The translations under genes were made by a program, and so were the position numbers. The notes under the pieces are model-generated. The model worked only from the letters and a program-made list of their open reading frames with translations, made no database searches and was not told the origin of the DNA. From NCBI RefSeq assembly GCF_004193775.1, contig NC_041021.1, positions 23,156,632 to 23,220,631 of the forward strand: 64,000 nt of DNA. The letters run 5' to 3'. The stretch is from Glycine soja. Lineage: Eukaryota; Streptophyta; Magnoliopsida; Fabales; Fabaceae. Each line of letters opens with the position of its first letter. The stretch's first letter is position 1. Shown piece after piece: positions 11,993 to 22,460 of the stretch.

Positions 11993-12747
11993 ATGGCAAA
12001 ATGGAACATTATTCCAAAGAGAACCTTGGAGGATCATGCATCACTCATGGGATCATTCTTGTTTAACACTATTGTGAGGCATGAATTTGAAGATGTGAGG
12101 GAATTTGAGATTAAACCAACCCTCATACATTTTATTCAAGCTAATCAATTTCATGGTTATGTACATAGGATCCCATATGACCATATTTCCACTTTCAATG
12201 ATATTTTCAATACTGTGAAGATTAGCCATGTATCGGATAATGCCTTGACACTGTGTTTACTTTCATTCTCTTCAACTGGGGATGCTCTCTCATGATTGCG
12301 ATCTTTTCCTCCTATTAGTTTGTCCTTATGGGAAGATGTGGTGGCCAAGTTCCTTAAAAACTATTTTCCTAAATCTAAGACTCTTAAGGGCAAGGCAGAC
12401 ATATCTTTATTTCAACAAATGCATGATGAAGCTCTAAGTGAAGCGTGTGAAAGATACCAATCTCTACTCTGACAAACTCCCACTCATGGTTTTGATAAGG
12501 GTCTCCAAATTAACATATTCTTGGGACATTTGCATGCTCAAAGTGAACTCATAATGGATGCTGCAACTTGAGGAAAAATTGTTCTCAAAACTCAAAATGA
12601 GGCAAGTGCAATCATTGAAAATATGGCTTATAATGATTATGAGTTTAAAGAAGAAAGGGAGTTGATGCATCAAAAAGAAACTCTTGAGTACAATGCTTGT
12701 AAGAATCTTATATATGCTTCAACGTTAGATTTGAAGTCAACAACTTG
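11993..12747 (+). pseudogene. gag: Ty3/gypsy gag (Retrotrans_gag type), three stops in one frame
   Basis: One continuous frame from the ATG at 11993 to 12747 shows the gypsy gag layout: IKPTLIHFIQANQFHGY near the start, then DHISTFNDIF, the LWEDVVAKFLKNYFPKSKT block, and a SEACERYQSLL...GFDKGLQINIFLGHL block. This is the capsid domain of plant gypsy elements in which a short FDGE-like stretch precedes the ERF-like helix. It is interrupted only by three TGA codons (near 12293, 12470 and 12568), with no frameshift, so inactivation is moderate. No zinc knuckle, protease or polymerase follows. Which gypsy lineage it belongs to is unclear; an Athila-like origin is plausible. Confidence 0.75.
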
Positions 12748-13471
12748 AAGCTCTTAACAAGCAAGATGTTCAGTACTTGCATAATCATAGAGGACACTGG
12801 GCTTATAGCTCTCAATTCAGCAAGGAAACACTCATTGTCATACTACAGGGGATTTTTGCTTTGGCGATGCATTCCACTTGCTATAGTAAGAATTCATTGG
12901 TGAAGTGAAGGAAAAACAAAACTAAGAATGCCCAATCCCATTGCATATTTGATATAATAAGTTGATTTATGTAACAATGAACAAATTAATAGAATGCCAA
13001 AGACAAATGAAACACTATCTTCATAAATTTACATCCTTTGCATTTACCAAATAATTTAAAATAATCCATGTAATTTGAACAAATAATTTGAAATGCCAAA
13101 GGTTGATCTTGTATTTTTTTCAAGGAAAAATAATCATATTTTTCTCAAGGGAAGAAGGTGACTTGTTGGTGATCTAGCAGGCGTTGTTGATGAAGGGGTA
13201 CTCAATAGAAGAAAGTGACAATGTGTTGGGCAATGGCCATTCTAAAGATTGAGGTCTTGTGGGGCTTCAACCTCAACAAGGAAAAAAATTGAACTTTTAT
13301 TCAATATTATTACTATTTAGGATCTATATTGCAATTACTATAAAATATAAAATTATTTAGGTACTATACTACAAAATAAACAATAGGTAACTGATGAAGA
13401 GATCAATGGCTTATGATGATATTTCACCGGTTCATTGGCCAATACCATATGAACATACTTCTTCCAAACAT

Positions 13472-14375
13472 TAACCCAAAATTAAATTTGAACACTTTGT
13501 AAATGAATTTAGTCAACATGTATTAAATGACCTTGGTTGATTGCAATAAATTTTTCATTTATTACATTAATTGTAATATAACATTTACTACTATTAATTT
13601 AGTGTATATATATATTTAATTTGAAAAGCATTAATTATTTTATTCTTAAAGTATAATTTAATTATTAAATTAAATAATTATTAAATATAATTTAATATAT
13701 AAACATATTTAATTTGAAGAGCATTAATTATTGTATTCATTAAGTATAATTTAATTAATTAAAATCAAACTTTTTAAATGTACAATTTTTCATCCGAACT
13801 TCTACATATATAAAATATATATTAAATGAAAATTAAATATTATAAAAAATGATACTAAGTAGTTGTTGGTCTTAGTGATATTAGGTTTGGTCCCCTTAAG
13901 CAAGATCTCAGTTTCATTCTTGTTGATGAAAAGAAAATCATGGTTGAGAAGGATACTTTGTATCAAATATGGACGAAAATTTTCTATAAAAACCTGCTAA
14001 TTAATATATATATATATATATATATATGACATCTTGCAACTTATATCAAATATTACATCATTCAATAACTATATATATCTTGTGAATTTTATGTATATAT
14101 TAATAATATATATTTTCAAATCAAAAGATAAGAGTAAAAGTTAGATATTAAATATTAAATTAAAAAATACTAGGATAATTGTAACATTAAGATTCAATAT
14201 TATATTAAAGTTATTTATTATTTTATTAGTACTTTAAAATATATTTCATAAATTACCATGTAGGGTATACTTCATCCTAACACTAACCTAACATTAAATT
14301 CTAACACTTTGTAAAAGAATTTATTCAACATATGTTAAATAACCTTGGCTGATTTCATAAAATTTTAATATATTT
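13472..14375. repeat. Pair of direct repeats (about 95 bp) 0.8 kb apart
   Basis: 13472-13568 and 14278-14375 share the order ACACTTTGTAAA, GAATTTA, CAACAT, GTTAAAT or ATTAAAT, GACCTTGG or AACCTTGG, then TTTCAT-rich sequence. Between them, 13611-13664 and 13705-13760 form a second duplicated pair with the core AGCATTAATTATT. The spacing is compatible with a small decayed element, but no termini are convincing. Confidence 0.45.
14004..14027. repeat. TA dinucleotide tract
   Basis: About twelve TA units in an AT-rich spacer. Simple repeat. Confidence 0.9.
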
Positions 14376-14590
14376 TTCCATCAACCAATGATATTAATAA
14401 GTCCTAAATACATTTTTTGTTCCCGTAATTTAGCATTTTTTCATTTTTGCCCCTGCAATTTTTTTCGTTTTAGTTCTTGCAAAATGTGTTTGTTTTGTTT
14501 TCATACATAAGACACTTTAGATAGTACTCTGTTCGCTTCCCCGCACAGTTCCTTTTCTTAAATTTACAAACACTTATATCAAAGGGGAAG

Positions 14591-15971
14591 TGATATACTG
14601 GCAAGCACATCGGGTCGCCAAGTATTTAAAATTAAAACGGAATTATCCCAGTATCGAACACAGGGAACTTGTTTATTTGACAAAGTTTTATTCAGGAATT
14701 AGGCATTTTACACACAAACATTGATAATTGTGAATAGAAACAAAAGTAAACTAGATTCTATGTTAAAAAGAAGTAAATGCAAGTAATTAAAAGTTGACAG
14801 CAATAGGTAAAAAACGTTGGGTCTTTCTAACAAACGAGTTAATGCATATGAAGATATTTCTCTAATTGATCATGTTCTTGTGTTCTATGTTGAAGCCTAA
14901 AGTACTAAACCTCGAACCCTCGTAAGTTTAGAATATTTTAACCCAAGCTTCGTCCTCAGGTCCTTCTTGTTGGACTAGGCTTAACTTAAACAACATTATC
15001 ATCACAACATAATAAGAAAACTAAAACTTTGCAATCCATCCCTGGTAATGCAGTTATTTAGCCCTGCTTCTATCAAGTTCTAAGGCAACAATACATTTCC
15101 CAATGCTAAAGTCACCTAACAGTACACACAAGTGGGTGATCAGACCAAGAGCATGCAGTAATTAAGCATTGAAAGAAGCATTGAACACACTAAACACAAT
15201 TAGTTAGATATGAAAAGTAATTACATCAACTGTTCATTAGAAATCCCCAACTAGGGTTTTTAGCCAGCCATACAAGGAACCCTAATACAAGTGAGGCAGA
15301 AAGTACAGAGCAATTGTTGCTTACACAAGAAGGGGGATCCCTCCTCCTCTTCTTGGCACCTCACAATCACTTAAACACTCTCTATTCTCTCAAAGTGATG
15401 AACCCTAGCTTCCTTGCTTAGCTGTTGCCTCTCTACTGCCTCCAGAGCACTCTTCTCGAATTATATGCAAAAGTATACAGCTCAGGTAAAGGTATTGTGT
15501 CCCCTAATTTTGACAAATCAGGCTTTAAATGGGCTCTGAAATCGTGATATCATGCTTAGCGCCACTGTCACGCTTAGCGCGAGTAAGTGGATTTGGGCTT
15601 GGTGCCAGTCGTGCGCTGAGCCTGGTAAGAGACGAATGTCTTGCTTTGCGCATGGCCTCGATTCTTGTGCTCTTCCAGATTTTCTCATCACGCTAAGCAT
15701 GCTGTAGTTGCACTTAGTGATAGATGCGAGTTGAGCCCACAGGTTCCGCTTAGCATGACTGCTCCTTTTAGCACTTCAAGACTTTAGCCTCTTTTGACCT
15801 GAAATTGTACAGATTTTATTATTAATTCCAATTAAAGATACTCTAATAAGAGGTATCTAAACATATCAAGATTTATTTACAAATTCCTACAAAAGAACTA
15901 TAAATTGAGGAAACTATACATGTTTTGAAAAAGTTTTCTATATAAAAGTTAGTCGTATAAGACGACTAACA
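14591..15971 (-). mobile_element. Athila/Calypso-like 3' LTR of element A2
   Basis: On the minus strand it runs from TGTTAGTCGTC at 15971 to TATATCA at 14591. A purine tract (minus strand) abuts its start, which marks it as the 3' LTR of a minus-strand element whose body lies to the right. GCTTAGCGC-like motifs lie at 15550-15760 and a TTTAAA TATA-like site near 15525. The body continues at 15972-16509, is broken by O1, and resumes at 33844. Confidence 0.8.
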
Positions 15972-15987
15972 AAGTCCCCCAAATTTA
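15972..15987 (-). other. Polypurine tract of A2
   Basis: On the minus strand this reads AAATTTGGGGGACTT directly before the LTR start TGTTAG. It is the expected primer for plus-strand synthesis. Confidence 0.65.
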
Positions 15988-16509
15988 CAATTTTGATTGT
16001 CCTTAAGCAAAGAAAGAACAACTCACTAGTCCTCAAGTGACAATATCTACAGTGGTTATTCCAAACTTGTGTTTGTCTCAAGAGAATTCAATCACATGAA
16101 ATGAATGTCATAAAATGCTTCAATCAACAACCCTTCACAAAACATGCAGCTTTTCAAAGATAGGAACATTTTCATTAGGACTCACAACTGAAATAAGCTA
16201 GTAGGAATGGCAGATATCAAGGAAGGATCATTAACCAAAGCCTCACGGTCACTGTATCACTCACACACAAGTGTTTAGGCTTATTTAATCATCAACAACT
16301 AACACAGATCTTAACCTTTGCAATTCATCTCATGCAATACAGTTATAAACACACAAATTGAATCAAAAGGACTTTTCTTAGGCATGTAATGAGGCTGGGC
16401 TGCAAATAATTCATGGTTTTTCTAGGATGCAAAAGCTTAGATTCTAGGAGAGCATTCATCCATAGATCAACCTTTTTCTTTTTATTCCCAACCCTATTAC
16501 TTGCCTTTT
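15988..16509 (-). other. A2 internal 3' non-coding part, first half
   Basis: Non-coding sequence between the A2 env-position ORF and its polypurine tract. It is contiguous with 33844-34688 once O1 and one copy of the GGCAC duplication are removed. Confidence 0.6.
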
Positions 16510-16514
16510 GGCAC
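16510..16514. other. Target-site duplication of O1, left copy
   Basis: GGCAC here matches GGCAC at 33839-33843, directly outside the two O1 LTR ends. Five bases is the usual length for Ty3/gypsy integrases. Confidence 0.92.
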
Positions 16515-18711
16515 TGTCATACCCTAATTTCGTCCGGGGACCTTTGCTTGATAACATGCGACCATTCTTTGGTCCTTGTGAGGTGCTTGGCATCCATCAT
16601 TAGGCAATTTGTGAAATTCCAGGACATGCCGAAAAACCAAAAAAATATTGATGCACAATCCGTAAGTTTCCGTGACACACCGGAAATCAAATGGAAGCAT
16701 CGTTGCATAATTAAGTGAGGTTCCGTAACATTCCGTAAGTCAAAAAGGGGATGATTATGTAATCCGCAAGGTTCCGTAACATTACGGAAACAAAACAAGT
16801 ATCGTTACGAAATTCGTAACTTTACGAAAAAAGAATCACCAAAAAAAGCCAAAGGGGGGTGTATTTAGTAAAATGGGGGTGCAAACAGTAATTTTCGAAT
16901 CTGGGCCCTTCTAGAGGTTTCTGGGCAATTTCTTGCTTAAGGTTGAAGTAACCTAGCTCGCCTGAGCGAGCTAGATGGCCACCACACCCCCCGTTTTGTT
17001 GAAAAATGGGATTCCGGGGCTTCCGGGACACCCGTAATGCTTCCGTAAAATTCCCATAACTCTAAATAAGCATAATTAACTTAATACGGGTGAGATGGAA
17101 GAGAAAAAAAGAAGAAAATCAAGTCCTATATGCTTCCGTAACTTTTCTGTAAATTACGAAAGAGGGGGTGAACTTATCAAAATTGGGGGGGGTGCAAATA
17201 GCAATTTCGAAATTTTGAATTGGGCCTTCCAGAACGTTTTTTGAAGCTGGGTTGCTTCTAGAGGAAGCAACCCAGCTCGCCTGGGCGAGTTAAGGTCGCC
17301 TGGGCGAGCTGGGCGGCAACCTCCTCCCCATTTTTCCTATAAAAAGGCTGAAGGGGGCTGTTCTAAGGATCCCTGAGCCCCCTGGCTATGTATTTCAGCT
17401 GTTTTGGGTGAAAAAAATTGTTTCCGTGAAGAAAATCCAAGCCGAGGTGCTTCCGTAACGCTTCCGAGATGTTTCCGTAAGCAAATCCGTGAAGGTTTTC
17501 GTCCGTTCTTCATCGTTTTCATCCGTTCTTCGTTCTTCAACGGGTAAGTTTTCGAATCCGAGACTTTTAATTCATTTCTTGTTTTTTTAAGCTTTCCTCT
17601 TTATTTCGTTCATTTTCGATTTCTTTTCTTCCGTCTTTAACACGCTTTTACCGTTTATTTAAGCCATTTTCTCACCTAATAAATGATAAAATGAATTTCA
17701 ACCGATCATTTGTGTTGTAATCTCATTTAATCACTTTTAAAATGAAATCTAACCGATCGTTCACGCTATAACCTCGGTTAAACAAAAAAAGTAAAATAAT
17801 AATAAAATAATCAAAATATCTTGAAAAATAATAATAAAATAAACAAAATATCTTTGAATAAAATAAAACAAAAAAATCAATCGGACGTTTTTTCTTTGGA
17901 AGTTTCCTTGAATGAATTGATTAATAACCAAAGTGAAACTAAGACTAAAATAGACTCACAAATCAAGTTTTGTCCGAAAATCACTAAAAACCGTTTTAAG
18001 GTCCAACGTCTTAAACGGTCCTCTTTGCTTTTATCGGTTAACATGGACCGTTCAAAAGCATAAAATCAACATGTAACTTTACCGCTTTTGAAAGAACTAC
18101 GTAGGTCTGAGTTCCTCATTGAGGATACGTAGGAGCAAAAGCCCCGCTTTTGTCGACCACCCCAAGAGATCGTTAATGGTCCAATGCCTTAACGTTTCTC
18201 TCCTTTCAGAATCAAAAGACCGTTTAATGGTCCAACACCTTAAATGACCTTTTGTTCAAATAAAAAACATATTTTGCAAAAAAGACAAAAAACAAACTTA
18301 AACCAAACACTTTGTTCCGAAAGAACTACGTAGGTCTGATTTTCTCATCCCAAATTGAGGAATACGTAGGAGCAAAGGGAAACACCCTTGTCGACCACAA
18401 AAAAGAAAAAATATAAAAAGGGTATAAAGGATATAAGAACATAAAAGGGAACATAAAAATCAAAGTCATGTTTGCACATTCGATTAAAGGCTGCCGTCCC
18501 TTGGGACGGACGTGTGGGGTGCTAATACCTTCCCCGTGCGTAAATACAACTCCCGAACCTTTCACTAAAAAGTTCGTAGATCGCGTCTTTTCCGGTTTTT
18601 CCGACGTTTTCCTCAAATAAACGTTGGTGGCGACTCCGCGCGTATTCCTTTCATGGAACACGCATCCCGCGAGTCTCGCGTCGCCCTCCCGCCGAAGGGT
18701 AGGTTGCGACA
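16515..18711 (+). repeat. O1 5' LTR
   Basis: 2197 bp, TGTCATACCC to TTGCGACA. U3 (to about 17340) is full of interrupted palindromes, for example TTCCGTAA-CA-TTACGGAA near 16765 and GTTACGAA-A-TTCGTAAC near 16805, plus AGCTCGCC/GGCGAGCT words at 16955-16970 and 17273-17311. U5 carries three hairpins with the TCCAA loop core and two TACGTAGG cassettes (18094-18160 and 18318-18400). It has one fewer AGCTCGCC word than the 3' LTR. Confidence 0.92.
17338..17345 (+). promoter_or_regulatory. TATA box of the O1 LTR promoter
   Basis: TATAAAAA preceded by TTTTTCC and followed by GGCTGAAGG. The same site recurs in the 3' LTR (32465-32472), in O2 (49674-49681, minus) and as TATAAATA in O3 (40785-40792). 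It should set the U3/R boundary about 30 bases downstream. Confidence 0.7.
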
Positions 18712-18713
18712 GT

Positions 18714-18732
18714 TGGCGACTCCACTGGGGAC
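18714..18732 (+). other. Primer binding site, tRNA-Arg type
   Basis: TGGCGACTCCACTGGGGAC starts two bases after the LTR end. Ogre and related Tat-lineage elements are reported to use tRNA-Arg with a site of this kind. The same site follows the O3 LTR at 42081-42100. Confidence 0.8.
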
Positions 18733-19683
18733 TTTTTTTAGAGAGTTAGGCCATTTAATCTTGTGCAAATTTTGCCATGACTTACTCCTTTGTTGGCTTC
18801 CCCTTATTATGTTCTTGTATATATAACTCTTTGATGCTTTTAGTGCATTTTTTTTTTTTTTTGTATGCATGAGGTAAATATTTATTCATTTGATGCACAC
18901 AAACACTAACACTATTTGCACACACGGTGAGTTGAAAAAGGGCCCTATACCCGGGTTCGTGGGAACATAAGGAGTGGAGGTGAATCCGTGATCATGCTAG
19001 GTCTCCGACTTGCTTGATTACAGTGAACCCTCATCTAGAGTTTTTCTCTTTGAAAACATATTGTTGCTAGTAGTCCCTACTGCTGCAGTATGTTCTTCGA
19101 AGGGGATGATACCTCTAGAAACCATCAAGAGAGATATGACTACCTTGGGGGTTATCACTAAAAGCCTAGTTAGCTCTCTCCCTTATAGGTCCCTTAAATA
19201 GGGGCACGGAGCAAACACGCTGCGTGCCATTTTTCACACTGCCATGCATAAGTATCATATACCCTTTTGCTTATATTTGTTTGTGAATATTGTCGTACTA
19301 TGTACATCCCCGTGTTGTGCCTTTCGCATATGCATCATGCATGGGTTTCGTCTTTGATCCCCTCACTTTAGCAAACCGACGGAGGGTCCGTGTCGCCTTC
19401 TTAAAAAACATACGTTGGGTGCCATGCTGCCCAAACGTTGTATCCAAGAAGGAAACAATTTCTCGGGCTCCCGTATTCGTAAATTGCATCTGTGTCATAT
19501 GCATTTCTTCATGCATTCATCCATTCCACCCATGATAGATGTAGGAGTTTTGTTTCGCACTAGATTTTATTTCACTTTAGTAAAACATGGGATCAAGTCA
19601 AAAGCCTTCGCTTAAAAAGAGGTTCTATCAAGTCAAAATCAAGAGCTTAGAGGTCACCAGTTTATGAAAGTTGGGGCAATTAA
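18733..19683 (+). other. O1 leader (5' untranslated region)
   Basis: No coding frame is supported. It contains a poly-T tract near 18849 and, at about 19300-19530, a unit that is repeated before gag at about 21390-21560. The shared words are GTCCGTRTC or GGTCCATATC, CACCTTCTTAA, CGGGCTC and ATGCATT. Confidence 0.6.
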
Positions 19684-21274
19684 ATGGGTCAACTTCAACG
19701 GCAAGCCTTCCGCAAAGCCTATGGTAAGATTTGGGACCTAGCTAGGGTAGAAGTCTCCATGGAACCGATTGCATCCCTTTCCCAGTATTATGACCAGCCC
19801 CTAAGGTGCTTCACATTTGAGGACTTCCAGCTAGTGCCGACTGTGAAAGAGTTTGAAGAAATCCTGGGATGCCCACTGGGAGGAAGGAAGCCATATCTTT
19901 TCTCTGGGTTCTATCCCTCCACGACAAGAGTTGCCAAGGTGGTGAAAATCTCAGCACAAGAGTTGGACCGTGTAAAGCAAAACAGGAATGGGGTAGTCGG
20001 AGTACCAAGGAAGTGTTTGGAGGAAAGGGCAAAGGCCTTGGCAAATCAAGGCGAATGGGCTTTCTTTTATTGACATCTTGGCGCTTTTGATCTTTGGAGT
20101 TGTCCTCTTTCCGAATATGGAAGGGTTAGTGGACCTAGCAGTGATTGACGCTTTCCTCGCCTTTCATCATGGCAAGGAAAGTCCGGTCGTCGCCATTTTG
20201 GCCATGTATGACACGTTCGACCGGGGATGTGAAAAGAGCGACGCAAGAATTGTTTGTTGTGCACCAACTCTTGGCTAGCATGGAGGGGCGTCTGTTAAAT
20301 GGTTCCCTCGCTAGAAGGAAGGAAGAATCAGGATTCTATCTTCATGCGAAGGATGTCCCATGAGAGGAGTGCCATCAGACGAAAGCATCACGCCTTTCAT
20401 CGCACGAGGTTTCAGTGACCACAACGCGAGGGTACTCCAAGGAGTTCGCAAGGCATGGGATGCGGCGTGAAGAAAGGACAGAGAGCTTAGGGGAAGCAGT
20501 AATGGGATCATCGACGACTATCATAAGTGGCTGAGAGTCCGAACACAAGGACTGGATTGGCTCCCAAATCTAAAGACTGTGAGAGACGATGAGGTTAAAG
20601 CTTCGGAAGAAAGTGATGAGGTACAAGCCCTAAAGGCAGAGCTTGAAAGAGCCTGGGTAGTCGAAGAGAAGTTCAAGTCCATAGCCATCAAAGTCTGAAA
20701 AGAGTATGATGAACTAAGGGATGTCAATATGGCCACCGATGAAGCCTTGGAATGAGAAACCAAGAAGGCCCGAAAGGAAGAACACGACCAAAGCAAAGTT
20801 TTGAGGGGCTTTATAGGGCAGCAATAGTGAGCTCAAGCTCCGAAGAGGTGAAAGGAATCATCACGGGTCAAAGGCATGATCTTGAAGGACGAGCTAAAGG
20901 CTTACCTTAGGTCGAAAAGAAATTTGTCCCAACAGTTAAGCGAGACTGAAGGGAATATGTGGGCCATCATCGATAAGTGCAAAGAGAAGCTAAATCTAGC
21001 GGCGACTCACGAGCAAAGGCTAGAGGATGAGTACGCCAAGATATCAGCAGAAAGGGAAGCAAGGGAAAGGGTAATTGATTCATTGCACCAAGAGGCAACA
21101 ATGTGGACGGACCGATTTGCTCTTACTTTGAACAGGAGTCAAGAACTTCCCCGATTGCTAGCCAAGGCCAAAGCAATGGCGGACACCTACTCCGCCCCCA
21201 AGGAGATCCACGGACTTCTCAGCTATTGTCAGCATATGATAGACTTAATGGACCATATGATTAGAAACCGCTAG
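19684..21274 (+). pseudogene. Ogre ORF1-like gene (DUF7745-type), degenerate
   Basis: Ogre elements carry an extra ORF1 of unknown role between the 5' LTR and gag. The first 129 codons are open from the ATG at 19684 and contain FEDFQLVPTVKEFEEILGCPL and the PRKCLEERAKAL block typical of this legume family. The rest is broken: frameshifts near 20070 and 20275, a deletion near 20270 of about 120 bp that is still present in O2 (the YVWLVSHLF segment), and stops at about 20468, 20696 and 20752. The last 132 codons (20876-21274) are open again and look like a coiled coil (SQQLSETE, EAREARERV-like heptads). The stops near 20468 and 20696 also occur in O2, so they predate the two copies. Confidence 0.75.
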
Positions 21275-22460
21275 GAAGTTTGTATTGTCGCTCAGATCTT
21301 GACTAGTTATAACTTTTTGAAAAAAATGAGTTTATCCCACGTTTTTACTCCAAAAATCAGTGCGAATCAAGTCACTCCCACATTTTATCTCTAGCATGCA
21401 TTGTATGTTGGTCTCGTCCTTTGTCACGGGAAGCCGGAAGGTCCATATCACCTTCTTAATTGTACACATGGGGCACTACGCCCCCAAATGCGCAAGTAAG
21501 AAGAGATAATTTTCCGGGCTCTCATGTCCGTAAAATGCATTCATATCATGCATCGCATAAGCATCTCTTCATAACATCATAATGAACATATCGTTCCTGC
21601 ATTTGTCCGTTATCATATTCCAGCCTCACATTTTGCATGAGTCATGGCATCATCATGCATATGCGTTCAACAAACTTTCTGATCTGCAAAATTGCATACC
21701 ATTTGTTTTCATGTTTGCTCATCCTTGTGTTTTCCTCTACAAAAACAAAAAAGGGGAAGCGTGAAACTTCACACTACATTCTTAGTTGCATGTGTTAGGC
21801 ACCATGAGCCAACCATGATGGGATCATAAACCCATTTCTAAAAAAAAAAAACACACAACAACAAAACAAAATAATTGAACATGGTACCTTATGCATGGTT
21901 AACTAGGAAATGGTGTTTCTTCGGGCATCTCAATTTCATAATTACATTTTCCATGCATAGCTTAAAGTATGCCCGAGTCATTCATCCCTTTGAGATGTTG
22001 TTGAAGTATTGGCGATCAGAATTGCCATTCCTTGGATTATAGGGTTGAACCAAGCTCATGCTTTTATAAAAAGGTTCATCAAGTCAAGTTGAAATATGGA
22101 AGTAACCGTCTTGCAAAATTGGGGCAAAAGATGAATCGAGTCACATCACTGCTTCGTCTACTGCCAAACATATTTAGGATTGTTGATGTCCTTGTTACTT
22201 CCAGTTTCACCTTGACAAAGATGTCATGGACCATGTTGAAAATCTAAATTGATTCAACCCCATATCCTGCGTAAAAATTCGCAATCTTCAACTGTACATC
22301 ATTCGCATACATCCATGCTTTTCATTGGTTGCATTGCTCATTGCATTCTTTCCTTGAAAAATAAAATAAAATAAAATAAAATGAACTTAATCATTGTTAT
22401 CAAAAAAAAAAAAAACATGCTTTACGGCGTCCTCACCGAACTTGTGCTAGAGCTAGAGTA
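21275..22460 (+). other. Spacer between ORF1 and gag, with a second leader copy
   Basis: Non-coding. 21390-21560 repeats the leader unit of 19300-19530. An AAAAT pentanucleotide run lies at 22359-22382 and a poly-A tract near 22405. Frames such as 22032-22247 show no domain. Confidence 0.55.

Larger units (their letters stand above)
12748..14590. other. AT-rich spacer, no gene seen
   Basis: No coding similarity is visible. The stretch contains the direct repeats and TA tract annotated separately. At 14400-14560 there is a poly-T-rich segment with repeated ATTTTT and CCCTGCAATT words of the sort common in legume repeats, without clear ends. Confidence 0.55.

Noticed and set aside
16517..16798. 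93-codon minus-strand frame repeated at 31615 and 50250
   Set aside because: It lies within the U3 of the LTR, antisense to the element. It recurs only because the LTR recurs and has no domain.
20521..20796. 91-codon Ser-rich minus-strand frame, mirrored at 63063-63377
   Set aside because: It is an antisense shadow of the ORF1 remnant.
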